Shown here one piece after another: positions 17,215 through 25,089 of a stretch of 64,000 nt of DNA. Each line of letters opens with the position of its first letter. Position 1 is the stretch's first letter. This DNA comes from Nitrosospira sp. NpAV (GTDB taxonomy: Bacteria > Pseudomonadota > Gammaproteobacteria > Burkholderiales > Nitrosomonadaceae). Where the stretch lies: NCBI RefSeq assembly GCF_000832065.1, contig NZ_JXQM01000014.1, positions 1-64,000 of the forward strand. The letters are read 5' to 3'. The notes beneath the pieces were generated by a model. That model was not told the DNA's origin. It saw only the letters and a program-made list of their open reading frames with translations, and ran no database searches. Made by a program: the position numbers and the translations under genes.

Positions 17215-17853
17215 ATGAAAAAATATCTGAGTATCTTTGTATTGCTGGCGGCGTGGCTGCCTGTGCTTCCCGCATGGGCAATGGAAGCCACCAGTCCCGA
17301 TAAGCTGGTGGATAACACCGCGCAGGAGGTGCTTACCATCGTCAGGCAGGACAAGAGCTTGCAAGGCAGCCACGCCAAGATTCTCGACTTGGTGGAAGCC
17401 AAGATATTGCCCCATTTCAATTTCAACCGGATGACCCGGCTGGCGATGGGCAAGAATTGGTCCAAGGCCACGCCTGAGCAACAGGAGCAGCTGGTGAAGG
17501 AGTTCCGTACTCTCCTGGTCCGTACCTATTCCAATGCATTGACCGATTATCGTGACCATACCATCAAGGTTGAACCGCTCAAACTCGCGGCGGAAGACAC
17601 CGATACCACGGTAAAGACGAAAGTGATGCAAGATTCAGGTCAGCAGCCGGTTCCTATCGATTACAGCATGGAAAAAACGAATGCCGGCTGGAAAGTTTAC
17701 GATGTGACGGTTGCAGGAGTAAGTCTGGTAACCAATTACCGCAGCACTTTCAATAACCAGGTTCGTGATGGCGGAGTGGATAAGCTGCTTAAAACGCTGG
17801 TGGATAAGAATCGTTCTCTGATAGCGGCTGATAAAAAGGCTGATGCGCGATAA
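17215..17853 (+). CDS. mlaC: Periplasmic phospholipid-binding protein MlaC
   Basis: 212 residues from the ATG at 17215, which has GCGAGGA 5 nt upstream; the frame is open upstream but the signal peptide (MKKYLSIFVLLAAWLPVLPAWA) marks the true start. MlaC shuttles phospholipids across the periplasm between the outer-membrane MlaA and the MlaFEDB complex. Recognisable parts include ILPHFNFNRMTRLAMGKNWSKATPEQ, EFRTLLVRTYSNAL and the YDVTVAGVSLVTNYRS segment. mlaA is not in this window. Confidence 0.95.
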   Translation: MKKYLSIFVLLAAWLPVLPAWAMEATSPDKLVDNTAQEVLTIVRQDKSLQGSHAKILDLVEAKILPHFNFNRMTRLAMGKNWSKATPEQQEQLVKEFRTLLVRTYSNALTDYRDHTIKVEPLKLAAEDTDTTVKTKVMQDSGQQPVPIDYSMEKTNAGWKVYDVTVAGVSLVTNYRSTFNNQVRDGGVDKLLKTLVDKNRSLIAADKKADAR

Positions 17854-17959
17854 ACCATGATCCTGATCGTGTCCATTGCCAGCTCATTTTTCAGCTTGGC
17901 AGGGTGATCCAAGAAGAGATTTACATCGTTGATTTTCACATTCAACCACCGGATTTGGC

Positions 17960-18253
17960 ATGAGGGCTGAGGTAGCACTATCCGAGGACGGCAAACTGAA
18001 CGTCAATGGATCGGTCACTTTCAATAATGTCGCTGCGGTGGTCGAGCGGGGCATTGCATTGTTTAATCATGATGATCTGGTAATCGATCTCACGCACGTG
18101 ACCGAGGTGGATTCGTCAGCCGTCAGCATGTTGTTGGAATGGCAGCGCGAGGCGGGCCGTCGTGGGCACCGGATGTCTTTCGCCAATATGCCGCAAAACC
18201 TGCGGGGTCTGACTCAACTATACGGCGTTTCCGAATTGATCTTGCAAGCGTAA
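17960..18253 (+). CDS. mlaB: STAS-domain protein MlaB
   Basis: 97 residues, a single STAS domain. MlaB binds MlaF on the cytoplasmic side and is needed for assembly and activity of the lipid transporter. The STAS loop EVDSSAVSMLLEWQREA (about 49-65) carries the conserved DSSA serine. The gap of 106 bp after mlaC is wider than in the rest of the operon, but order and strand fit one unit. Confidence 0.88.
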   Translation: MRAEVALSEDGKLNVNGSVTFNNVAAVVERGIALFNHDDLVIDLTHVTEVDSSAVSMLLEWQREAGRRGHRMSFANMPQNLRGLTQLYGVSELILQA

Positions 18254-18274
18254 ATCATAAATTGTTACGGCTTG

Positions 18275-18302
18275 GAGGAAGTGCAAAAACGGGTACTTCC
18301 TC
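18275..18302 (+). terminator. Hairpin after mlaB, possible terminator
   Basis: GAGGAAGT and ACTTCCTC (8 bp) enclose a 12-nt loop 22 bp after the mlaB stop. No U tract follows, so it may be an RNA stability element or a weak terminator. Confidence 0.3.
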
Positions 18303-18397
18303 GACCAGCGACGGGTAATTCGCAGGGTGAATACTAAAAACCCGCTATCTATTTGCCCGCTATACATGCCTGACATTCCTTATCCTGGTTCCTTTCA

Positions 18398-19321
18398 ATG
18401 ACGCTGGCAATCGAAGTCAAGCAGATGCATAAACGCTTCGGCGCATTGCAGGCTTTGGACGGCGTCGATCTTGAAATCGGCACCGGTGAATTTTTTGCGC
18501 TGCTGGGTCCCAACGGCGCGGGCAAGACTACGCTCATTAACATCATTGCGGGCCTGACTCTTGCCAGCAGCGGCAGCGCCAGGGTAATGGGCTACGATAC
18601 TGTTGCCGATTACCGTGAAGCGCGGCGCATGCTGGGCGTGGTGCCGCAGGAACTCGTATTTGATCCGTTCTTTACTGTTCGAGAAACGCTTGCGATTCAA
18701 TCGGGCTATTATGGCCTGAAGAATAATAGTTCCTGGATAGAGGAGATAATCCACCATCTGGATCTCGCCGACAAAGCCGATGCCAACATGCGCACGCTGT
18801 CCGGTGGCATGAAGCGGCGCGTGCTTGTGGCTCAGGCATTGGTGCACAAGCCGCCGGTAATCATTCTGGACGAACCCACCGCCGGGGTGGATGTGGAATT
18901 GCGCCAGGCGCTTTGGCATTTTATCAAACAGTTGAACCGCAACGGCCACACTATTGTGCTCACTACGCATTACCTTGAGGAAGCGGAAGCTTTATGCAGC
19001 CGCGTGGCAATGCTCAAGCAAGGGAATATCGTCGCACTCGACAGTATCAAAAATCTCATCAATAGCATTTCCGGATGCTCGGTGCGATTGCGGTTGTCGC
19101 CCGATACGCTGCCTTTACCGCTACAACCCCTAATGAGTAATTATGAGGATGGATATTATATCCTGGCGATCAGCGAATATGCCCAGCTCGAAAGTGTCAT
19201 GGCAGCGCTGCGGATGGCACAGGCGCAAGTCCTGGAGATGCAGGTGTTGCAACCCGATCTGGAAGAAGTATTCGTGAAGATCATGGGTCATACTAAAAAT
19301 CCGCAGCCAGTATCTCGATGA
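18398..19321 (+). CDS. ABC transporter ATP-binding protein, YadG-like
   Basis: 307 residues. Walker A GPNGAGKTT (37-45), signature LSGGMKRRVLVAQA, Walker B VIILDEPTAGVDVELRQALW and a switch His in LTTHYLEEAEAL. The C-terminal 80 residues are the usual regulatory extension of the DRR/CcmA-like ABC-2 ATPases. It overlaps the permease gene by 4 bp. In betaproteobacteria this pair commonly lies between the mla genes and a BolA gene. The exported substrate is not known. Confidence 0.93.
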   Translation: MTLAIEVKQMHKRFGALQALDGVDLEIGTGEFFALLGPNGAGKTTLINIIAGLTLASSGSARVMGYDTVADYREARRMLGVVPQELVFDPFFTVRETLAIQSGYYGLKNNSSWIEEIIHHLDLADKADANMRTLSGGMKRRVLVAQALVHKPPVIILDEPTAGVDVELRQALWHFIKQLNRNGHTIVLTTHYLEEAEALCSRVAMLKQGNIVALDSIKNLINSISGCSVRLRLSPDTLPLPLQPLMSNYEDGYYILAISEYAQLESVMAALRMAQAQVLEMQVLQPDLEEVFVKIMGHTKNPQPVSR

Positions 19322-20073
19322 CCGGATTTTTTACTTTGCTCCACAAGGAGCTGCTGCGTTTCTGGAAAGTCGGGTTACAGACCCTATTTGCACCGATGCT
19401 TTCCACGCTGCTCTATCTGCTGATTTTTTCCCATGTGCTGGAGGAACACGTGCAGGCGTATCCGGGCGTCACATACATTGCCTTTCTGGTTCCGGGCCTG
19501 GTGATGATGGCTATGCTGCAGAATGCTTTCGCCAATTCGTCATCCAGCTTGATTCAATCGAAGATCTCAGGCAATTTCGTCTTTGTCCTGTTATCGCCGC
19601 TTTCTTACCAGGAAATATTTTTGGCTTATGTGCTGGCATCGGTTGCGCGCGGCCTGGCGGTGGGAGCGGGAGTTTACCTGGTAACGCTCGGATTTTTCGA
19701 AATACCGGTGAGCTCGTTTCTATGGGTATTCGTGTTTGCCCTGATGGGCAGCGCATTGCTGGGGGCACTCGGTATTATTGCCGGTATCTGGGCGGAAAAA
19801 TTTGATCAGCTGGCCGCTTTTCAGAATTTTGTCATTCTGCCCCTGACGTTTTTATCCGGCGTGTTTTATACGATTCATTCATTGCCTCCCTTCTGGCAGG
19901 GATTGTCGCACCTGAATCCGTTTTTTTATATGATCGATGGTTTCCGCTATGGTTTTTTTAGCGTGTCGGACATTTCACCTTATGTCAGCCTTGGGATTGT
20001 GGCGACATGCTTTCTGGCGGTATCATGGCTGACACTGCAGATGCTTAAGGCGGGGTACAAGATCCGCCATTAA
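19318..20073 (+). CDS. ABC-2 type permease, YadH-like
   Basis: 251 residues with about six transmembrane helices. It has the ABC-2 family signature near the end (AFQNFVILPLTFLSGVFYTIHSLPPFWQGLSHLNP, about residues 164-198). The ATG overlaps the ATPase stop by 4 bp, so the two subunits form one transporter. The substrate cannot be inferred from sequence; a role in envelope maintenance is suggested only by proximity to the mla operon. Confidence 0.93.
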   Translation: MTGFFTLLHKELLRFWKVGLQTLFAPMLSTLLYLLIFSHVLEEHVQAYPGVTYIAFLVPGLVMMAMLQNAFANSSSSLIQSKISGNFVFVLLSPLSYQEIFLAYVLASVARGLAVGAGVYLVTLGFFEIPVSSFLWVFVFALMGSALLGALGIIAGIWAEKFDQLAAFQNFVILPLTFLSGVFYTIHSLPPFWQGLSHLNPFFYMIDGFRYGFFSVSDISPYVSLGIVATCFLAVSWLTLQMLKAGYKIRH

Positions 20074-20189
20074 GGGCATCTGAAACCGTGTGCAGGCCGA
20101 TCACCAAAGTTGAAGCCGATATAGGCCTCATTATTCGAACCGCATCATCGCTCATTTATTGAAGCGTCATTCATATAAAGGAAGAAAAA

Positions 20190-20432
20190 ATGGTCACAGC
20201 GGAAAGCATAAAAAATCACATTGAAGCGTCCATGCCATGCGAACTTGTGCATGTGGAGGGCGATGACGGCCGTCATTTCAGCGCAATCATCGTCAGTCCT
20301 GAATTCCGGGAAAAGAACATGGTGCAGCAACACCAACTGGTCTATCGTGCACTGGGTGACAGGATGAAACAGGAGATTCATGCCCTGTCCATGAAAACCC
20401 TCACCCCGGAACAGTGGGCGGAAAGCAATTAG
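20190..20432 (+). CDS. BolA/IbaG family protein
   Basis: 80 residues with a GGAAG Shine-Dalgarno. The single BolA-like domain covers nearly all of it: VTAESIKNHIEASMPCELVHVEGDDGRHFSAIIVSPEFREKN and the loop after it. The short length and the Cys in the MPCELVHVEGDDG stretch match the IbaG (YrbA) subgroup, which works with monothiol glutaredoxins on iron-sulfur centres. In many relatives murA follows; here it does not. Confidence 0.9.
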   Translation: MVTAESIKNHIEASMPCELVHVEGDDGRHFSAIIVSPEFREKNMVQQHQLVYRALGDRMKQEIHALSMKTLTPEQWAESN

Positions 20433-20542
20433 CCTGAAGGCTATAAGGAATAGTCAAATGGCGTCAATTTTCTGCCAGGTCCGGACGATGAAGATCGAGA
20501 AGGGTAGACATATTAACAACCTTCGTCGGTAGCGTTTTATTC

Positions 20543-21064
20543 CTACTCCCGGGTCCCGTTCTTCTCGATAAACTCTCCAATCTGACTGACTGAATATGCG
20601 ATCAATCCCATGCGCGTCGCTTCGTCGGACTTGAACGTGGGATTATCCACCAACTCCAGACCATGGTAGGCTTTGCCGCCCTCAAGTTCCGCTAACAGCT
20701 TACCCATGGGGGTCTTGAAACGGGCGGTGTACTTCAAGACGGCCCGCCCCGCCCCGAAACCGATCAGTGTACGCAGAGGCCGGTTTCCCGGATCAAATTC
20801 ATGTACGCTCACCTCAAGAATCATTTGGGGGGCCGTATCGACCAGCGCATACCCTATGGATTGCAGCCTGCCTCTGAGCAGGCCTGCAAACATGGGCAAG
20901 CCGTTTTTGGAATAGGCAGTGTTAACGGAGTCCGTTACGATCAGCTCTATTTTCTGGAATCCCCTCAAATCCACAGGATCCCCAGAGGGCTGCGTGACTT
21001 GCGGTGTAACGCAACCGGACAGCAGTAACGCTACGCTAAAAATGAAGACTTCTTTTACAGTCAC
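20543..21064 (-). CDS. DUF4410-type lipoprotein
   Basis: 173 residues with a lipoprotein signal peptide ending LLLSGC (Cys18 is the lipidation site). The mature part, with a hydrophobic FQKIELIVTDSV strand, LRGRLQSIGYAL, MILEVSVHEFDPGNRPLRTLIGFGAGRAVLKY and a Gly-rich turn, matches the DUF4410 layout. Function is unknown; such proteins are single outer-membrane lipoproteins. It is transcribed towards the BolA gene, converging over a 110-bp gap. Confidence 0.75.
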   Translation of the reverse strand: MTVKEVFIFSVALLLSGCVTPQVTQPSGDPVDLRGFQKIELIVTDSVNTAYSKNGLPMFAGLLRGRLQSIGYALVDTAPQMILEVSVHEFDPGNRPLRTLIGFGAGRAVLKYTARFKTPMGKLLAELEGGKAYHGLELVDNPTFKSDEATRMGLIAYSVSQIGEFIEKNGTRE

Positions 21065-21161
21065 AGGGAAAGGAGTCGCGAGCTTATTTCGCCGCTGTTG
21101 ATTTTATGACGTCTATAATCGGGCGCGATATGCGACTTCCCGTTCCCGATTACTTGACTAT

Positions 21162-22007
21162 TTATGCAACCGCTACCATCGTCCCCCGCATTTTCTCCAT
21201 TGCCTTGGCTTCAATCTGACGAATCCGCTCCGCGGATACACCCAGCTCCTCGGCAAGATCATGCAGCGTTGCGGCGTCGTTTTCCCGCAGCCAGCGCGCC
21301 TCGATGATGTGCCGGCTACGTGCGTCCAGGTTTGCCAGCGCCTGCTCCAGCCCTTCTCCGCGCAAACGCGTGGTTTGTTCGGCTTCAAGCAATTGCGGCG
21401 GCTCTGTACCGTCGGTAAGATATGCGATGGGGCTGAATGTCTCATCATCGTCTTCAGACAGCGGTTCCAGCGAAATGTCGCGCCCGTTGAAACGGGTTTC
21501 CATTTCCACCACTTCCTCGGCCTTGACGCCCAATTGCTTGGCCATGGCGTTAACTTCCTCGGGATTCATGGTATCCAGAACCGGCTTCATGCTGCGCAGG
21601 TTAAAGAACAACTTGCGTTGCGCCTTGGTTGTGGCGATTTTAACCAGGCGCCAGTTGCGCAATATGAATTCGTGGATCTCCGCCTTGATCCAGTGTACCG
21701 CAAACGACACCAGCCGTACGCCGCGCTCCGGATCATAGCGCTTGACCGCTTTCATAAGACCGATATTGCCCTCTTGAATCAGATCCGCCTGGGGCAAACC
21801 ATAGCCTTTGTAACCGCGAGCAATGGCGACCACTACGCGCAAGTGCGATAAAACCAATTGACGTGCCGCGTCTATATTATCTTCATCTCTCAGGGATCGT
21901 GCCAAACGGATTTCTTCTTCCTGAGAAAGAATGCGAAAGCGATTAACAGCCTGAATGTAACTTTCAATGCTGCCGCCCGCTGTAGGTATGGTTAAAGCGA
22001 AAGTCAT
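21162..22007 (-). CDS. rpoH: RNA polymerase heat-shock sigma factor RpoH (sigma-32)
   Basis: 281 residues from the ATG at 22007, which has GGAGAA upstream; the frame extends to 22028 but the Shine-Dalgarno decides the start. Region 1.2/2.1 (LSQEEEIRLARSLRDEDNIDAARQLVLSHLRVV), region 2.4 (DPERGVRLVSFAVHWIKAEIHEFILRNWRLV), the RpoH box QRKLFFNLR and region 4.2 (LHDLAEELGVSAERIRQIEAKAMEKMR) are all present. It directs transcription of chaperone and protease genes. In E. coli rpoH also follows ftsYEX, as here. Confidence 0.97.
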   Translation of the reverse strand: MTFALTIPTAGGSIESYIQAVNRFRILSQEEEIRLARSLRDEDNIDAARQLVLSHLRVVVAIARGYKGYGLPQADLIQEGNIGLMKAVKRYDPERGVRLVSFAVHWIKAEIHEFILRNWRLVKIATTKAQRKLFFNLRSMKPVLDTMNPEEVNAMAKQLGVKAEEVVEMETRFNGRDISLEPLSEDDDETFSPIAYLTDGTEPPQLLEAEQTTRLRGEGLEQALANLDARSRHIIEARWLRENDAATLHDLAEELGVSAERIRQIEAKAMEKMRGTMVAVA

Positions 22008-22028
22008 ACATTCTCCTTGATTCTGCAA

Positions 22029-22057
22029 AAAGTAACCTTTCCTGATAAGAAAGTCAA
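22029..22057 (-). promoter_or_regulatory. Candidate sigma-70 promoter of rpoH
   Basis: On the minus strand TTGACT (22052-22057) is followed after 17 nt by TACTTT (22029-22034). This would start the transcript about 15 nt before the rpoH ATG, a short leader that still includes the Shine-Dalgarno. Confidence 0.4.
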
Positions 22058-22098
22058 CTGGGTGAAAAGTTCCCGGGGTTAATACCTAACCTCATGAA

Positions 22099-23007
22099 TT
22101 AACTTGGTTCTATCTGCCACAGATGGTTTGCTACCGACAACCACGCCCCCACCCAGCCTAGACATGCCGAGAGTAATAACAGAGTCAGGCTGTCTTCCGG
22201 GGAAAGATGATAGAGAGGAAAATCCACCACGTAGAGCCGCGTCAAATTCCTCAGTTCATCATCTACCAGATGGATACCAAGAGAAATGATCAGCCATGCC
22301 GCCACCCCTCCGGCCATTCCCTGGATAGCGCCGAAGTACAGAAAAGGGCGGCGGATGAAACCGTTGGTAGCGCCGATCAACTTCGACACTTCTATTTCAT
22401 CCCGCTTGGTGAGAATCTGCAGGCGTATGGTGTTGAATGTCACGGCTACCAGCGCAAAACTCAGCAGGGCGGCGAGCATCAGTACCGCCAACCGACCCAG
22501 ACTGACCAGGGCATCCAACCGCTTTGCCCACGCCGAGTCCAGTTGCACGTGTTCGATTCGGGGCCATTTTTGCAGCTCCGCCCGGAGTTCCTCCAGTGCC
22601 GCTGGCGAGAGGTTGCTGGCATTGATCACGAAAGCGTCGGGTAGCGGATTTCGTTCAAGGCCATCCACGAGATCTGCCAATCCGTTATCCTGCGTGAGCT
22701 GCCTTAGAGCGCTGTCTCTGGGAATGAACTCGAAGCTCGCTATCTGCGGATGTTCTTTAAGGCGGCCTTCAATCTGCGCTACCTCGTCACTGTCGGCCCC
22801 CATCTCAAGGAACACGCTCAGTTGCGGCGTACCCGAGACCTGTGCGGAGAATGCCTGAAGATTTTCCAGCAACATGTAGATTCCCGCAGGCAGGCTGAAG
22901 GCAATCCCGATCACGATAATGCTGAGAAGATTCCCGATGGGTGCGCCCGCCAGCCGTTTAAGCGCCAGGACGAAAGCGTGCCAGTGATGGGCCAGCCATA
23001 CGTTCAT
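22099..23007 (-). CDS. ftsX: Cell division ABC transporter permease-like protein FtsX
   Basis: 302 residues with four transmembrane helices (about 20-45, 172-195, 225-250, 275-295) and a periplasmic domain after the first helix, the topology of FtsX. With FtsE it regulates peptidoglycan hydrolases at the septum and is part of the divisome. VFLEMGADSDEVAQIEGRLKEHP is typical of the large loop. The start overlaps ftsE by 4 bp, so the genes are coupled. Confidence 0.95.
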   Translation of the reverse strand: MNVWLAHHWHAFVLALKRLAGAPIGNLLSIIVIGIAFSLPAGIYMLLENLQAFSAQVSGTPQLSVFLEMGADSDEVAQIEGRLKEHPQIASFEFIPRDSALRQLTQDNGLADLVDGLERNPLPDAFVINASNLSPAALEELRAELQKWPRIEHVQLDSAWAKRLDALVSLGRLAVLMLAALLSFALVAVTFNTIRLQILTKRDEIEVSKLIGATNGFIRRPFLYFGAIQGMAGGVAAWLIISLGIHLVDDELRNLTRLYVVDFPLYHLSPEDSLTLLLLSACLGWVGAWLSVANHLWQIEPS

Positions 23008-23657
23008 ACCGTCAGCTCGCCGTGATTGAGCGCAAAGATACGCAGCGGCGTGCCACGCAGCAATTCCACATCATGGGTCGCTATCAGCACGGTCACGCCC
23101 ACTTGATGAAATGATTTGAACATCATCATGATGTCTTTCGCATAATCAGCATCTAGGTTGCTGGTGGGTTCATCGGCGATCAGTATGGAGGGGCGGTTTA
23201 CGATCGCGCGGGCGATGCAAAGGCGTTGCTGCTCACCGCCGGAGAGCGTAATGGGCCGCGCTTTTTCCCTGTCCAGCAATCCTACCTTGTCGAGCGCGGC
23301 GCGCACTCGTCCAGTTGCCGCTCGAGAATCGAATCCGCTGATTTGCAGAGGCAGCAGCACATTGTCGAACACCGTGCGGTCAAACAGGATTTTTTGGTCT
23401 TGAAAAACCAGTCCGAGATTTCGCCGCAGAAACGGGATCGCGCCTCCATTGAGCGTACTGACATTCTGGCCGTTGACAATAATACTGCCGGAAGTAGGCC
23501 GCTCTATGGCGGCAATGAGCCTCAGCAGCGTACTTTTTCCTGCACCCGAATGGCCAGTAATCAATGCCATCTCACCTGCCTCGAGCGTAAAGCCGATATT
23601 CTTGAGCGCGTTGAAACCGTTGGGATAGCGCTTGCAGACCTGACTGAAGCTGATCAT
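23004..23657 (-). CDS. ftsE: Cell division ATP-binding protein FtsE
   Basis: 217 residues. Walker A GHSGAGKST (about 35-43), signature LSGGEQQRLCIARAIV, Walker B ILIADEPTSNLDADYA and switch His in LIATHDVEL. ISFSQVCKRYPNGFNALKNIGFTLEAGEM is the standard FtsE N-terminus. It drives conformational signalling through FtsX at the division site rather than transport. It follows ftsY by 92 bp in the ftsYEX order. Confidence 0.97.
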   Translation of the reverse strand: MISFSQVCKRYPNGFNALKNIGFTLEAGEMALITGHSGAGKSTLLRLIAAIERPTSGSIIVNGQNVSTLNGGAIPFLRRNLGLVFQDQKILFDRTVFDNVLLPLQISGFDSRAATGRVRAALDKVGLLDREKARPITLSGGEQQRLCIARAIVNRPSILIADEPTSNLDADYAKDIMMMFKSFHQVGVTVLIATHDVELLRGTPLRIFALNHGELTV

Positions 23658-23749
23658 GGAGAAGTCTTCACCGCAAAGGGTTCATTTTACCGTCAAGAGC
23701 GCCTCTGGTTCCCGAGGATTGAACTCCGTCGTATCGAACCACTTTGTCC

Positions 23750-24736
23750 TCAGTCAAATAGCGCCTCGACAAACTCATTTGCGTCGAACGGTCTCAAATC
23801 ATCCATGCCTTCGCCCACGCCGATGAAGCGTATTGGCAATGGTTGTTTCTTCTCCCGTTGCCTGGCGATCGCGGCAATTACCCCGCCTTTGGCGGTGCCG
23901 TCAAGCTTGGTAATGATGAGACCCGTAAGACCGAGCGCGTCATCGAAGGCCTGCACCTGATTGACCGCATTTTGTCCCGTGTTGGCGTCCAACACCAAAA
24001 GTATCTCATGAGGTGCATCCGGTTCCGCTTTGGCAATTACGCGCTTCACTTTTTTGATTTCTTCCATTAGATGCAGTTGAGTCGCGAGCCGTCCAGCGGT
24101 GTCCGCCAACACAATATCAATACCGCGTGCTTTAGCAGCGCTCACCGCATCGAATATCACCGCCGCGGGATCCCCCCTTTGCTGGCCGGCGGTCTCCTGC
24201 GCAATAACGGCGACGTTATTACGCTCGCCCCAGGCCACGAGTTGTTCACGCGCGGCGGCACGGAAGGTATCGCCGGCAGCGAGCAGCACGGTTTTTCCTT
24301 CTGACTGGAAATGATGGGCGAGTTTGCCGATCGAGGTGGTTTTACCCGCCCCATTTACGCCTGTCAGCATAATAATAAAGGGTTTGTTCGTGTCCGTATC
24401 AAGGGGTTGCGCCAGCGGTGCGAGCAGATTGACAAGTGCATGCTGTAATGCACCCTTGAGTTGCGCCGCATCAGTCAGGCCATCGCGTTTGACTTGTCTG
24501 CGCAACTCATCAAGCAGCCAAGTCGTCGCGTTTACGCCGGTATCGGCTGTCAGCAATATGGTTTCCAGTTCTTCATACAGGGCTTCATCGATTTTGCCCC
24601 CACCGAATAACCCGGATAACTGCTTGCCCAGATTGTCCCGGGTGCGGGAAAGGCCTTGCCGGACCCGGGTTGTCCAGTTTGCGGCTGGTACACCGGCAGG
24701 CGTTGCACTATTTTTGGATTTGAAGAAACTTGGCAT
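23750..24736 (-). CDS. ftsY: Signal recognition particle receptor FtsY
   Basis: 328 residues starting at the ATG at 24736 (MPSFFKSKNSATPAG); the frame is open upstream to 25012 but that part overlaps a repeat region and is not FtsY-like. FtsY is the GTPase docking the signal recognition particle at the inner membrane. The NG domain has GVNGAGKTTSIGKLA (G1), AGDTFRAAAREQL, the DTAGR loop and LVLDANTGQNAVNQ, TKLDGTAKGG and a final GEGMDDLRPF. The acidic A domain usual in E. coli is nearly absent, as in many betaproteobacteria. Confidence 0.96.
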   Translation of the reverse strand: MPSFFKSKNSATPAGVPAANWTTRVRQGLSRTRDNLGKQLSGLFGGGKIDEALYEELETILLTADTGVNATTWLLDELRRQVKRDGLTDAAQLKGALQHALVNLLAPLAQPLDTDTNKPFIIMLTGVNGAGKTTSIGKLAHHFQSEGKTVLLAAGDTFRAAAREQLVAWGERNNVAVIAQETAGQQRGDPAAVIFDAVSAAKARGIDIVLADTAGRLATQLHLMEEIKKVKRVIAKAEPDAPHEILLVLDANTGQNAVNQVQAFDDALGLTGLIITKLDGTAKGGVIAAIARQREKKQPLPIRFIGVGEGMDDLRPFDANEFVEALFD

Positions 24737-24796
24737 TCTGTTAGGCTGTCTACATGTGTCGAAATACGGGGCGAAAACTGGCGAGCAGGATATTAT

Positions 24797-24824
24797 CCTA
24801 GATCCGGCGGTTGGTCGCTCATTT
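24797..24824 (-). repeat. Dispersed repeat copy 1 (ends ...CCGGATCTAGG)
   Basis: Read on the minus strand: AAATGAGCGACCAACCGCCGG followed by ATCTAGG. It matches copies at 39754-39782, 39839-39859 and 47817-47845, with a shared AATGAGC...CCGGATTTAGG core. It points towards ftsY, about 60 bp upstream of its start. Confidence 0.6.
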
Positions 24825-25016
24825 AATAGATCAATATTATGATCAATAACAATATTCCGTATTGTTTGGATGCTCACCTTCCGGATGAGGGCCGCCACGG
24901 GCGTGAATTGCACAGTTTTTTGCGGCACGGGCTTGCGTTGGTCGCAACGCCTGGGAATGGAATTGTCATTCAGCGTCTTTGCGCCTTGCTCCGCATCCCA
25001 AAAACCGCACACTTCA

Positions 25017-25040
25017 CGCCGTCGAACTGCCGGATTTAGG
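25017..25040 (+). repeat. Dispersed repeat copy 2 (ends ...CCGGATTTAGG)
   Basis: CGTCGAACTGCCGGATTTAGG aligns with the right part of the other copies; the AATGAGC part is lost. It lies 50 bp upstream of the M16 peptidase start and faces it, forming an inverted pair with the copy at 24797-24824. Confidence 0.5.
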
Positions 25041-25089
25041 ATTATTCCGGAATTTTATTCAGTTTACCCTGATTTAGGTTATTAAAAAA

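Larger units (their letters stand above)
24737..25089. other. Intergenic region between ftsY and the M16 peptidase gene, with an inverted pair of the dispersed repeat
   Basis: The two genes diverge from this 353-bp region. It carries two copies of a dispersed repeat in opposite orientation (24797-24824 and 25017-25040) about 190 bp apart. Frames running through it on both strands have no protein character that I can support. Confidence 0.6.

Noticed and set aside
20430-20443. TAGCC-TGAA-GGCTA hairpin at the end of the BolA gene
   Set aside because: Only 5 bp, with no U tract.
24839-25085. Two overlapping plus-strand frames of 66 and 71 aa upstream of the M16 peptidase gene, and the upstream extension of ftsY to 25012
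   Set aside because: The region contains dispersed repeats and the frames are mutually exclusive with no family resemblance; the ftsY domain begins cleanly at 24736.
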